Assembly (NCBI RefSeq): GCF_024171725.1
Contig: NZ_JAMTCG010000007.1
Location: 335,195 to 399,194 of the forward strand
Direction: 5' to 3'
Length of the DNA: 64,000 nt
From: Williamsia serinedens
Lineage (GTDB): Bacteria; Actinomycetota; Actinomycetes; Mycobacteriales; Mycobacteriaceae
Shown: one piece after another, positions 29,227 to 37,887 of the stretch
Layout: every line of letters begins with the position of its first letter
How positions within the stretch are numbered: position 1 is the stretch's first letter
The notes under the pieces: model-generated
Database searches by the model: none
What the model was told of the DNA's origin: nothing
What the model saw: only the letters and a program-made list of their open reading frames with translations
Position numbers and translations under genes: made by a program

Positions 29227-30261
29227 TCAGCGCTCGGCCAGCACCTCACCGACGTATCGGGCAACGGCGGCGACCGACGCGATCGTCCCCGGGTAGTCCA
29301 TCCGCGTGGGTCCCAGGACCCCCAGACCGCCGAACACGGTGCCCGAGGCACCGTACCCGGTGGACACGACGGAGGCGCCGCGCAGGTTCTCGGTGTTCGT
29401 CTCCTCGCCGATCTGCACCGTCACCTGCCCGGGCATGCCCGCGGCGGCGAGCAACTTGAGCACGACGACCTGCTCCTCGAGCGCCTCTAGGACGGAGTCC
29501 ATCGACCCCTGGACCGGCGTGAAGTCGGCCGCGGCCCGCGCGAGGTTCGACGTCCCGCCCAGCACCAGGCGGTCGTCGGTGCGCTCGACGAGCGTGTCGA
29601 CGAGGACCGTCGCGATGCGGATGACGGCCGGTCGGATGTCCTCGGGCGCGTCGGTGGCGAGCTCGGCGACGGCGTTCGACGCGACCTCCAGCCGACGGCC
29701 GTGCAGCGCGGCGGAGAACATGTCGCGCAACCGCGCGATGTCGGCGTCGTCGCGCGGCTCACCGAGGTCGACCATGCGCTGCTCGACGCGGCCGGTGTCG
29801 GTGATGACCACCAGCAGCAGTCGCGACGGGCTCAGCGACACCACCTCGAGGTGACGCACCGTCGCCGACGACAGCACCGGGTACTGGATGATCGCGACCT
29901 GACGGGTCAGCTGGGCGAGGAGCCGCACCGACCGTCGGAGGACGTCGTCGAGATCCACCCCGGAGTCCAGGAAGCTGAGGATCGCCCGCCGCTCGACCGA
30001 CGACAGCGGCTTGACCTCGGAGATGCGGTCGACGAAGAGGCGGTAGCCCTTGTCCGTCGGGACACGGCCCGAGCTGGTGTGCGGCTGGGCGATGTACCCC
30101 TCCGCCTCGAGCACGGCCATGTCGTTGCGGATCGTCGCACTCGACACCCCGAGCTGATGCCGGTCCACCAGGGCCTTGGACCCGATCGGCTCCTGCGTGG
30201 CGACGTAGTCGGTGACGATCGCACGCAACACCTCGAACCGTCGTTCGTCCGTACTCGACAT
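29227..30261 (-). CDS. hrcA: Heat-inducible transcription repressor HrcA
   Basis: A 344-residue repressor. The N-terminal winged helix ([21 protein letters not shown], then [18 protein letters not shown]) binds CIRCE operators; a GAF-like middle and inserted dimerisation domain follow. The ATG at 30261 has GGAGG ten bases upstream, so the frame extending to 30783 is not translated. It heads the hrcA-dnaJ-rsmE unit. I looked for a CIRCE element in the 222-bp gap upstream and saw none, so it probably controls groE elsewhere rather than itself, as in Mycobacterium. Confidence 0.95.
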   Translation of the reverse strand: MSSTDERRFEVLRAIVTDYVATQEPIGSKALVDRHQLGVSSATIRNDMAVLEAEGYIAQPHTSSGRVPTDKGYRLFVDRISEVKPLSSVERRAILSFLDSGVDLDDVLRRSVRLLAQLTRQVAIIQYPVLSSATVRHLEVVSLSPSRLLLVVITDTGRVEQRMVDLGEPRDDADIARLRDMFSAALHGRRLEVASNAVAELATDAPEDIRPAVIRIATVLVDTLVERTDDRLVLGGTSNLARAAADFTPVQGSMDSVLEALEEQVVVLKLLAAAGMPGQVTVQIGEETNTENLRGASVVSTGYGASGTVFGGLGVLGPTRMDYPGTIASVAAVARYVGEVLAER

Positions 30262-30483
30262 GGGCGACACACCTCCGTCCGCGTCCGGCTGGCGGCCCCG
30301 ATCGCGTGTCGGGGCATGGCCTCCCAGTTTACGGGCAGTCGGACGGGAGTTGAGCGCACCCGCCGCACGTCCGTCGCCGCGTGCGGACTCCCCGCGCGCC
30401 GGCGCCCGCATCGCTACCGTGGCGCGGGTGACCCGGACGGCGACGGCCGTCCGGCCGGCACCGTCGGGGCGAAGGAGAGATCG

Positions 30484-30939
30484 GTGATCTTCAAGGGTGT
30501 GCGGAACGGCAAGCCCTACCGCGACCACGGTCTGACCACCCGCGACTGGGCGAAGATCCCGCCCCGGCAGTTCCGCCTCGACCAGCTCACCACGGTGACC
30601 ACCGCGCTGGCTCTCGACAAACTCCTGTCCGAGGACTCGACGTTCTACGGCGACCTCTTCGCGCACGTCGTGCGCTGGCACGGCGAGATGTACCTCGAGG
30701 ACGGCCTGCACCGCGCGGTCCGCTCCGCCCTGCGGAACCGCCACGTCATCCACGCACGGCTGCTCGACCTCGACGCGCTGCACCCCGAGGGGACGAGCCC
30801 GGCCGTCGGCCCCGGCGTCGGGGGCGACGAGGAGGACACGGCCCCGATCAGTCGGCGGTCAGCAGCTCCCGCACCACCGCGTCCGCGAGCAGACGCCCAC
30901 GGTTGGACAGAACCACCCGATCGTCGCGCCACGCGGTGA
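30484..30939 (+). CDS. Conserved Rv2375-like protein of unknown function
   Basis: A 151-residue protein starting [22 protein letters not shown]. The central part ([49 protein letters not shown]) is well conserved in mycobacterial relatives; the last 45 residues are a Pro/Arg-rich extension. GTG at 30484 has AAGGAG six bases upstream. It is divergent from hrcA, and its extension overlaps the convergent end of hemW by 92 bp. No catalytic motif is recognisable. The [10 protein letters not shown] helix and compact size hint at a nucleic-acid or protein-binding role only. Confidence 0.75.
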   Translation: MIFKGVRNGKPYRDHGLTTRDWAKIPPRQFRLDQLTTVTTALALDKLLSEDSTFYGDLFAHVVRWHGEMYLEDGLHRAVRSALRNRHVIHARLLDLDALHPEGTSPAVGPGVGGDEEDTAPISRRSAAPAPPRPRADAHGWTEPPDRRATR

Positions 30940-32053
30940 GACCGTCGGCGCACAGCCTGTCGGCGACCGCCACCTCGGCGGGGCGCAGATCCGACCGCGC
31001 GATCCCCTCCCGACGTCGGACGGCGAGCATGACCCGTTCGGTGTGACGTTCGTCGTCGGTGAGCGCCTCGACAGTGGCCAGCGGCAACCGGCCCTCGGCG
31101 AGCGCGGCGGCGTGACGCGCCGGGTGCTTCACCGTCGCGAACCGCACACCCGCGACGTGCGAGTGCGATCCCGGGCCGACGCCCCACCAGTCGGCGGAGT
31201 CCCAGTAGCCGACGTTGTGTGCGCAGCGCGCCGTCGGATCGCCGGCACGCGCCCAGTTCGACACCTCGTACCAGTCGAGGCCGGCCGCCGACAGCCGCGC
31301 GTCGACGGCCTCGTACCGGTCGGCGAGCACGTCGTCGTCGGGGGCGGGGATCTCCCCGCGGCGCACCCGCCGGGCCAGGGCGGTGCCGTCCTCGACGATG
31401 AGTGCGTAGGCCGACACGTGGTCGACGTCGGCCGACAGCACCGCGTCGAGCGTGGCGTCCAGGTCCGACGCCCGCTCCCCGGGCGTCCCGTAGATGACGT
31501 CGAGGTTCACGTGCGCGAACCCGGCCGCGCGGGCCTCGCGGGCGGCCTGCACGGCCCGGCCGGGGCTGTGCACACGGTCGAGCGTCGCCAGCACGTGTGG
31601 CGCCGCGGACTGCATCCCGAGCGACACCCGGGTGAACCCCGCCGCGCGGAGCCCGTCGAAGAACTCCGGCGACGTGCTCTCCGGGTTCGACTCCGTGGTG
31701 ACCTCGGCATCGTCGACCAGGGTGAACGACGCACGGATCGCGTCCATCACCTGCGCCAGTCCGTCGGCGCCCAGCAGTGACGGCGTGCCACCGCCGACGA
31801 AGACCGTCGACACCGGGCGGACCGGGTCCAGGGCCGCGGCCGCGAGCCGCAGTTCGGTGCGGACCGCGGACAGCCACGACGACGGGGACGACGACGTCCC
31901 GAGCTCGCCCGGTGTGTAGGTGTTGAAGTCGCAGTACCCGCAGCGCGTCGCGCAGAACGGGACGTGCACGTAGAGCCCCAGCGGCGTCGCGGGATCCACG
32001 CGCCCGAGGTGCAGGGCTGGGGCGTCGGGCGCCGACGGGACGACAGCGGTCAT
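30848..32053 (-). CDS. hemW: Radical SAM heme chaperone HemW
   Basis: A 401-residue radical-SAM protein. The 4Fe-4S motif is [13 protein letters not shown] (CxxxCxxC), followed by [12 protein letters not shown] with the SAM-binding GGGTP. The HemN-type C-terminal domain begins near [15 protein letters not shown]. It lacks the extra N-terminal Cys region of true coproporphyrinogen dehydrogenase, so heme chaperone (HemW) is preferred over HemN. It is divergent from the sulfite reductase operon, with a 362-bp region between them that contains a leader peptide. Confidence 0.92.
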   Translation of the reverse strand: MTAVVPSAPDAPALHLGRVDPATPLGLYVHVPFCATRCGYCDFNTYTPGELGTSSSPSSWLSAVRTELRLAAAALDPVRPVSTVFVGGGTPSLLGADGLAQVMDAIRASFTLVDDAEVTTESNPESTSPEFFDGLRAAGFTRVSLGMQSAAPHVLATLDRVHSPGRAVQAAREARAAGFAHVNLDVIYGTPGERASDLDATLDAVLSADVDHVSAYALIVEDGTALARRVRRGEIPAPDDDVLADRYEAVDARLSAAGLDWYEVSNWARAGDPTARCAHNVGYWDSADWWGVGPGSHSHVAGVRFATVKHPARHAAALAEGRLPLATVEALTDDERHTERVMLAVRRREGIARSDLRPAEVAVADRLCADGLTAWRDDRVVLSNRGRLLADAVVRELLTAD

Positions 32054-32200
32054 GTCCCCATTGTCGACCTCCCCGCGGACTTCGCCCGCGGCGGGGAATG
32101 GCGGTCCCGCCGACGACGTTGAGCAGCGGCAGTGCCGTGATTGCGCTCACGCTGATCCCAAATCGGCCCAAGTAGACCCGTCGAGGAGGCCCGTGGCACC

Positions 32201-32290
32201 ATGGTCGACGTGATCTCACCCGGGGTGTGGCTTGCCGAACGTCGCCACATCGACCTCAAGCGCGTGTGCAGCGCGTTCTGTCGACCCTGA
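32201..32290 (+). CDS. Cysteine-containing leader peptide upstream of sulfite reductase
   Basis: A 29-residue open frame, ATG to TGA, ending RRHIDLKRVCSAFCRP. It carries two Cys codons near the C-terminus and the R-R-H-[IV]-D-L-x-R-V pattern that I recall from leader peptides preceding sulfur genes in actinobacteria (Ms4527A-like family). AGGAGG at 32184-32189 precedes the ATG by 11 bases. It ends 125 bp before sir. In mycobacteria, slow decoding of Cys codons in such leaders couples translation of the downstream operon to cysteine supply. The rest of 32054-32415 shows only the sir ribosome site AGGAGC near 32405. Confidence 0.75.
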   Translation: MVDVISPGVWLAERRHIDLKRVCSAFCRP

Positions 32291-32415
32291 CCGCTCGTCC
32301 GTCCCCGTCGTCCCTGCACGACCCCTCTGGACCGACCGATGAGCGTCCCACCCGGTATCGCCTTCTCCCGGCTGCGTGCTGACCGCGCGCGCCGACAGCC
32401 CCAGGAGCATCGACC

Positions 32416-34125
32416 ATGACGTCGTCCACCGACGCCGACAACGGAGCCGCGCCCCGCGCCCGCCGGCCCCGCCCGACCAAGCGTCGCGCCGAGGGCCAGT
32501 GGAAGCTGGGCTACCGCGAACCGCTCAACCCCAACGAGCAGGTCAAGAAGGACGACAACCCGCTCAACGTGCGTGCCCGCGTCGAGAACATATACGCCCA
32601 CCGCGGGTTCGACTCCATCGACAAGCAGGACCTGCGCGGACGTCTGCGCTGGTGGGGCCTCTACACCCAGCGCGCCCAGGGCTACGACGGCACGTGGACC
32701 GGCGACGAGAACATCGACGTCCTCGAGGACAGCCACTTCATGATGCGGGTCCGCTGCGACGCGGGCGCTCTGACGGCCGAGCAGCTGCGGACCATCGGCG
32801 AGATCTCGACCGAGTTCGCCCGGGACACTGCGGACCTGTCCGACCGCGAGAACGTCCAGTACCACTGGATCCGCATCGAGGACGTCCCCACGATCTGGCA
32901 TCACCTCGAGGGCGTGGGCCTGAAGACGACCGAGGCCTGCGGTGACACCCCGCGCGTCGTCCTCGGCTCGCCGCTCGCCGGCGAGGCCGTCGACGAGGTC
33001 CTCGACCCGACACCGGCGATCGACGAGATCGTGCGCCGGTACGTCGGCGACCCGGCCTACTCGAACCTCCCCCGCAAGTTCAAGACCGCGATCTCCGGAC
33101 TCCAGGACGTCGCCCACGAGGTCAACGACGTCGCGTTCATCGGCGTCGTGCACCCCGAGCACGGTCCTGGTCTCGACCTCTGGGTCGGTGGCGGTCTGTC
33201 GACCAACCCCATGCTCGCGCAGCGTGTGGGTGCGTGGATCCCGCTCGACGAGGTCCCCGACGTGTGGGAGGCCGTGGTCAGCCTGTTCCGCGACTACGGC
33301 TACCGCCGACTGCGGGCCAAGGCCCGCCTCAAGTACCTGCTCAAGGACTGGGGCATCGAGAAGTTCCGCCAGGTCCTCGAGGACGAGTACCTCGGCCGGA
33401 AGCTCGTCGACGGCCCCGCGCCCGAGCCGCTCGCCGCGCCCCGCGACCACGTCGGCGTGCAGCGACTGAAGAACGGCCTCAACGCCGTCGGGTTCGCCGC
33501 GATCGCCGGTCGCGTCTCCGGGACCACCCTGCAGGCCGTCGCCGACGCCGCCGCTCGCGCCGGCTCCGACCGCATCCGGTTCACGCCGTACCAGAAGCTG
33601 GTCGTCCTCGACGTCCCCGACGACGCGGTCGACGGCCTGATCGACGAGCTGCGCGAGCACGGCCTCGACGGCCGCCCGTCGCGGTGGCGGCGCAACCTGA
33701 TCGCCTGCTCGGGGATCGAGTTCTGCAAGCTCTCGTTCACCGAGACGCGCAAGCGCAGCCAGGCGTTGGTGCCCGAGCTCGAGGAGCGTCTCGCCGACAT
33801 CGACGCGCAACTCGACGTGCCGATCACGGTGAACATCAACGGCTGCCCCAACTCGTGCGCCCGGGCCCAGATCGCCGACATCGGGTTCAAGGGTCAGCTC
33901 GTCGAGGACGAGAACGGCGACCACGTCGAGGGCTTCCAGGTACACCTCGGCGGGAGCCTCGGCCAGGACGCCGGCTTCGGCCGGAAGTTGCGCCAGCACA
34001 AGGTGACCACCGGCGAGCTGGGCGACTACATCGACCGTGTGGTGCGCAACTTCGTCAAGCACCGCGACGAGGGAGAGCGGTTCGCCCAGTGGGCGGTCCG
34101 CGCCGACGAGGAGGATCTGCGATGA
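32416..34125 (+). CDS. sir: Ferredoxin-sulfite reductase
   Basis: A 569-residue siroheme/4Fe-4S enzyme reducing sulfite to sulfide. Two nitrite/sulfite-reductase half-repeats are seen. The cluster ligands are in ACSGIEFCKLSF and NGCPNSCARAQI near residues 435-485, and the siroheme-binding Arg/Lys residues lie in NVQYHWIRIED and LPRKFKTAISG. The adjacent cysH and cysD genes and the lack of an NADPH subunit favour ferredoxin-dependent sulfite over nitrite reductase. The ATG follows an AGGAG-type site. Stop overlaps the cysH start (ATGA). It is the first full gene of the operon controlled by the Cys leader peptide. Confidence 0.93.
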   Translation: MTSSTDADNGAAPRARRPRPTKRRAEGQWKLGYREPLNPNEQVKKDDNPLNVRARVENIYAHRGFDSIDKQDLRGRLRWWGLYTQRAQGYDGTWTGDENIDVLEDSHFMMRVRCDAGALTAEQLRTIGEISTEFARDTADLSDRENVQYHWIRIEDVPTIWHHLEGVGLKTTEACGDTPRVVLGSPLAGEAVDEVLDPTPAIDEIVRRYVGDPAYSNLPRKFKTAISGLQDVAHEVNDVAFIGVVHPEHGPGLDLWVGGGLSTNPMLAQRVGAWIPLDEVPDVWEAVVSLFRDYGYRRLRAKARLKYLLKDWGIEKFRQVLEDEYLGRKLVDGPAPEPLAAPRDHVGVQRLKNGLNAVGFAAIAGRVSGTTLQAVADAAARAGSDRIRFTPYQKLVVLDVPDDAVDGLIDELREHGLDGRPSRWRRNLIACSGIEFCKLSFTETRKRSQALVPELEERLADIDAQLDVPITVNINGCPNSCARAQIADIGFKGQLVEDENGDHVEGFQVHLGGSLGQDAGFGRKLRQHKVTTGELGDYIDRVVRNFVKHRDEGERFAQWAVRADEEDLR

Positions 34126-34847
34126 GCACCGCTGTCCGCGTGGAGGCACATCTGAGGGACATCGCCGAGCAGGGCGCCCGCGACCTCGGTCCCGACGCCG
34201 ACCCGCGTGATCTGCTGCGATGGACCGCCGAGACCTTCGGGTCCGATTTCGTCGTCGCGTCGAACATGCAGGACGCCGCCCTGGTCGACCTCGCCGTCGA
34301 CTCGATCGACCGCGCGACCATCGGTGGCAGGGTCAAGGTCCTGTTCCTCGACACCGGTTACCACTTCGCGGAGACCCTCGGCACGCGCGACGCCGTCGAG
34401 CAGGTCTACGACGTGGAGATCGTGAACGTCACCCCCGAGCACTCGGTGGCGCAGCAGGACGAGTTGGTGGGTCGCAACCTCTTCGCGTCGGATCCCGCGG
34501 AGTGCTGCCGTCTGCGCAAGGTGGTCCCGCTGCAGAACACGCTCGCCGGGTACCGCGCCTGGGTGACCGGCATCCGCCGCGTCGAGTCGCCCACACGGGC
34601 GAACGCGCCGCTGATCTCGTTCGACGAGACGTTCGGGCTGGTGAAGATCAACCCGATCGCCGCGTGGACCGACGAGCAGATGCAGGAGTACATCGAGAGC
34701 CGGGGCGTGCTGGTGAACCCGCTCGTCGAGGAGGGCTACCCCTCCATCGGGTGTGAGCCGTGCACCGCCAAGCCCGCACCGGGCGCCGACCCCCGCAGCG
34801 GCCGGTGGGCCGGCCGCTCGAAGACCGAATGTGGGCTGCACGCATGA
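34122..34847 (+). CDS. cysH: Adenylyl-sulfate (APS) reductase
   Basis: A 241-residue PAPS-reductase-family enzyme. The nucleotide loop FVVASNMQDAALVDL replaces the strict PAPS signature. The cluster cysteines CC (AECCRLRKV) and CxxC (GCEPCTAKP) are both present, marking the 4Fe-4S APS-specific type, and the catalytic Cys is in KTECGLH at the end. It converts APS directly to sulfite, bypassing CysC, which agrees with the absence of an APS kinase domain on CysN here. Overlaps sir and cysD by 4 bp each. Confidence 0.95.
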   Translation: MSTAVRVEAHLRDIAEQGARDLGPDADPRDLLRWTAETFGSDFVVASNMQDAALVDLAVDSIDRATIGGRVKVLFLDTGYHFAETLGTRDAVEQVYDVEIVNVTPEHSVAQQDELVGRNLFASDPAECCRLRKVVPLQNTLAGYRAWVTGIRRVESPTRANAPLISFDETFGLVKINPIAAWTDEQMQEYIESRGVLVNPLVEEGYPSIGCEPCTAKPAPGADPRSGRWAGRSKTECGLHA

Positions 34848-35791
34848 CGATTCCCGACACCGACGTGGACGCGCTGCCGTCGACACATCGCGACACCGAT
34901 CGCTACGACACCCTCGACGCCCTCGAGAGCGAGGGCATCCACATCATCCGTGAGGTCGCCGGCGAGTTCGACCGTCCGGTCATCCTGTTCTCCGGCGGCA
35001 AGGACTCGACGGTCCTGCTGCACCTCGCCATCAAGGCGTTCTGGCCGGCGCCGGTCCCCTTCGCGCTGTTGCACGTCGACACCGGGCACAACCTGCCCGA
35101 GGTCCTCGCGTTCCGCGACGAGGTCGTGACCCGCCACGGCCTGCGCCTGCACGTCGCGAAGGTGGAGGACTACCTCGCCGACGGTCGTCTCACCGAGCGT
35201 CCCGACGGTGTCCGCAACCCCCTACAGACGGTGCCACTGCTCGACGCGATCACCGAGAACCGCTTCGACGCGGTCTTCGGCGGCGGCCGGCGCGACGAGG
35301 AGCGTTCGCGCGCCAAGGAGCGGATCTTCTCGCTGCGCAACGCCTTCGGGCAGTGGGACCCCAAGCGCCAGCGCCCCGAGCTGTGGAACCTCTACAACGG
35401 TCGCCACGCTCCCGGCGAGCACGTGCGGGTGTTCCCGCTGTCGAACTGGACCGAGCTCGACGTGTGGCGGTACATCGCCCGTGAGCAGGTGTTGCTCCCG
35501 CCGATCTATTACGCGCACGAGCGCGACGTCTACCAGCGCGACGGCATGTGGATGACCCCCGGACCGTGGGGTGGACCGCGCGACGACGAGGAGCTGCAAC
35601 GACTCTCGGTGCGGTACCGGACCGTCGGCGACGGCTCCACCACCGGCGCGGTGCTCTCCGACGCCGCCGACAACGAGGCCGTCCTCGCCGAGGTCGCGGC
35701 GTCGCGTCTCACCGAACGCGGTGCCACCCGCGGTGACGACCGTGTGTCCGAGGCCGCCATGGAGGACCGCAAGCGAGAGGGCTACTTCTGA
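34844..35791 (+). CDS. cysD: Sulfate adenylyltransferase subunit 2
   Basis: A 315-residue PP-loop ATP pyrophosphatase. PVILFSGGKDSTVLLHLA is the SGGKDS loop; HVDTGHNLPEV, AVFGGGRRDEERSRAKERI and VFPLSNWTELDVW are family regions. It forms ATP sulfurylase with CysN, making APS from sulfate and ATP. The ATG overlaps the cysH stop and its own stop overlaps cysN, so all are coupled. The last residues EAAMEDRKREGYF are the usual CysD end. Confidence 0.96.
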   Translation: MTIPDTDVDALPSTHRDTDRYDTLDALESEGIHIIREVAGEFDRPVILFSGGKDSTVLLHLAIKAFWPAPVPFALLHVDTGHNLPEVLAFRDEVVTRHGLRLHVAKVEDYLADGRLTERPDGVRNPLQTVPLLDAITENRFDAVFGGGRRDEERSRAKERIFSLRNAFGQWDPKRQRPELWNLYNGRHAPGEHVRVFPLSNWTELDVWRYIAREQVLLPPIYYAHERDVYQRDGMWMTPGPWGGPRDDEELQRLSVRYRTVGDGSTTGAVLSDAADNEAVLAEVAASRLTERGATRGDDRVSEAAMEDRKREGYF

Positions 35792-37077
35792 TGAGCGACC
35801 TGCTGCGCATCGCCACAGCCGGCAGCGTCGACGACGGCAAGTCGACCCTGGTCGGCCGGCTGCTGTTCGACACGAAATCCGTTCTGGCCGACCAGATCGA
35901 CGCGGTCACCCGCGCCTCGGTCGACCGGGGCCTCGACACACCGGACCTCTCGCTCCTCGTCGACGGCCTGCGCGCCGAGCGGGAGCAGGGCATCACGATC
36001 GACGTCGCCTACCGCTACTTCGCGACGCCCCGCCGCAGCTTCGTCCTCGCCGACACCCCGGGGCACGTGCAGTACACCCGCAACACCGTGTCGGGTGCGT
36101 CGACTGCGCAGCTGGTGATCCTGCTGGTCGACGCCCGCAACGGCATCGTCGACCAGACCCGTCGCCACGCGGCGGTCATGGCGCTCCTCGGTGTCGGGCG
36201 ACTCGTGCTGGCGGTCAACAAGATCGACCTCGTCGACGACGCGGAGGCCACCTTCGCGCGGATCCGCGGCGAGTTCGCGGAACTGACACACGCCCTGGGC
36301 TGGGACGACGAGCACATCCAGGCCATCCCCGTCTCGGCCCTGCGCGGCGACAACATCGCCGAGCGGTCGTCGCAGACGGCGTTCTACGACGGACCGACCC
36401 TCATCGAGCACCTCGAGTCGGTGCCGAATGAGGTCGACCGCGCCCCGGTGGGCGCGCGGTTCCCCGTGCAGTACGTGATCCGCCCACGCACCCCCGAGCA
36501 CCCGGACTACCGCGGGTACGCCGGGCAGGTCGCCGCGGGCGAGATCCACGTCGGCGACGAGGTCGTCGTCCTGCCGTCGGGTCTGCGCACCACGGTCACG
36601 GGCATCGACACGGCCGACGGGGCGCTGCGGTCCGCCCACACCGGGCGCAGCGTCACCGTGCTCCTCGCCGACGACCTCGACGTGTCCCGCGGCGACCTGA
36701 TCGCCGCCGCGGCCGACGCGCCGGAGCCGACGTCGGCCTTCCCGGCCACGCTGTGCTGGCTGGGCGACAAGCCGCTGCAGCCGGGTGCCCGTCTCCTCCT
36801 CAAGCACGGGACCCGCACGACGCCGGCGATCGTCGGCGGTATCGACGCCGTCTTCGACGAGCAGGATCTCCGCGTCGACGATGCGCCGGACACGTTGTCG
36901 CTCAACCAGATCGGGCGTGTGTCGGTGCAGACGGCCGAACCCGTCGCCGCGGACGACTACCAGGTCAACCGGGAGACCGGCAGCTTCCTGCTCATCGACC
37001 CGCAGGGCGGCAACACCCTCGCGGCGGGACTCGTCGGCGACGCGCTGTCCCGTCTGCGTCTGTCCGCCCTGGTCTGA
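35791..37077 (+). CDS. cysN: Sulfate adenylyltransferase subunit 1 (GTPase)
   Basis: A 428-residue EF-Tu-like GTPase that drives ATP sulfurylase. G1 is AGSVDDGKSTLVGRLL, the G2 region EREQGITIDVAYRYF, G3 DTPGHVQY and G4 NKIDLVD. Beta-barrel domains 2 and 3 fill the rest. It stops after domain 3 without the APS-kinase (CysC) fusion present in M. tuberculosis CysN, so no PAPS would be made by this protein. That fits an APS-reducing CysH. Start TGATG with cysD. Confidence 0.96.
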   Translation: MSDLLRIATAGSVDDGKSTLVGRLLFDTKSVLADQIDAVTRASVDRGLDTPDLSLLVDGLRAEREQGITIDVAYRYFATPRRSFVLADTPGHVQYTRNTVSGASTAQLVILLVDARNGIVDQTRRHAAVMALLGVGRLVLAVNKIDLVDDAEATFARIRGEFAELTHALGWDDEHIQAIPVSALRGDNIAERSSQTAFYDGPTLIEHLESVPNEVDRAPVGARFPVQYVIRPRTPEHPDYRGYAGQVAAGEIHVGDEVVVLPSGLRTTVTGIDTADGALRSAHTGRSVTVLLADDLDVSRGDLIAAAADAPEPTSAFPATLCWLGDKPLQPGARLLLKHGTRTTPAIVGGIDAVFDEQDLRVDDAPDTLSLNQIGRVSVQTAEPVAADDYQVNRETGSFLLIDPQGGNTLAAGLVGDALSRLRLSALV

Positions 37078-37087
37078 CGACGACGCG

Positions 37088-37825
37088 ATGACCGCCGCCG
37101 TCCTCGTCGCCCACGGCAGCCGCGACCCGCGGTTCGCCGTGACGGCAGGGCGGCTGCGGGACGCGGTGGCGCGATCCACACCGGGCATCGCGGTGACGCT
37201 GGCCTATCTCGACCTCGACGAGCCGTCGGTCGGCGACGTCCTCGCCCGGGTCGACGGCGACGTCGCGGTCGTGCCGCTGCTGCTGGGCGACGCGTACCAC
37301 AACCGGGTCGACCTGCCCGCGCTGCTGGGCGAGTCCGCGCGCCCCGGACTGCGGACGGTGCACACACCCGTTCTCGCCGACCCCCGTCTCACCGGGGCAC
37401 TCGCCGACCGGGCGGTCGACGCAGGCCTCGACGCGGGTGACGGCGTGCTGATGTGTGCGGTGGGATCGAGCGACGCGGCCGCCGACGCCGAGACCCGCCA
37501 CCGCGGGGACGATCTCGCCGCGGCGCTGTCCTCCCGCGGGGTCGACGTGCCGGTCGAGGTCGCGTTCGCCACCCGTTCCGACACGATCCTCGCTGCCGAC
37601 CGTCGTCTCCGCGACGCCGATGCTCAGCGGGTGCTCGTCGCACCGTGGTTCCTCTCCGCCGGGACCCTGACCGATCGCGTCGAGCGCGTCCTCGACGACG
37701 CCGACCGCCCCTGGCGGATGGCCGGTCCCCTGGGTGCCCACCAGGCAGTCGTCGACGTGGTACGCGCGCGCATCGTCGAGGCCCTGACCGGCGTGATGTC
37801 CGACTCCCGGTCAACTCACCGATAA
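37088..37825 (+). CDS. Sirohydrochlorin chelatase-like protein (CbiX/SirB family)
   Basis: A 245-residue protein built of two related CbiX-like halves. It opens AAVLVAHGSRDPRF, the conserved chelatase start with catalytic His, then VAVVPLLLGDAYHNRVDLP. In the second half the corresponding strand reads GVLMCAVGSSDAA, and VLVAPWFLSAGTLTDRV holds a further family motif. As last gene of the sulfite reductase operon, ferrochelation for siroheme is the likely job: Sir needs siroheme. Cobalt chelation cannot be excluded. Its ATG lies 10 bp after cysN. Confidence 0.85.
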   Translation: MTAAVLVAHGSRDPRFAVTAGRLRDAVARSTPGIAVTLAYLDLDEPSVGDVLARVDGDVAVVPLLLGDAYHNRVDLPALLGESARPGLRTVHTPVLADPRLTGALADRAVDAGLDAGDGVLMCAVGSSDAAADAETRHRGDDLAAALSSRGVDVPVEVAFATRSDTILAADRRLRDADAQRVLVAPWFLSAGTLTDRVERVLDDADRPWRMAGPLGAHQAVVDVVRARIVEALTGVMSDSRSTHR

Positions 37826-37887
37826 GCCTCAGCGGATCGGGAGGAGATTCTCCGCACCCTCTCAGGTGAGCGGCCGAAGGTGGCCCC

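Noticed and set aside
30262..30483. CIRCE operator upstream of hrcA
   Set aside because: No TTAGCACTC/GAGTGCTAA-like pair is visible in the gap between hrcA and the divergent gene.
32201..32290. Leaderless start for the sir leader peptide
   Set aside because: An AGGAGG site 11 bases upstream and the absence of a -10 at the right distance from the ATG favour a normal ribosome-site start.
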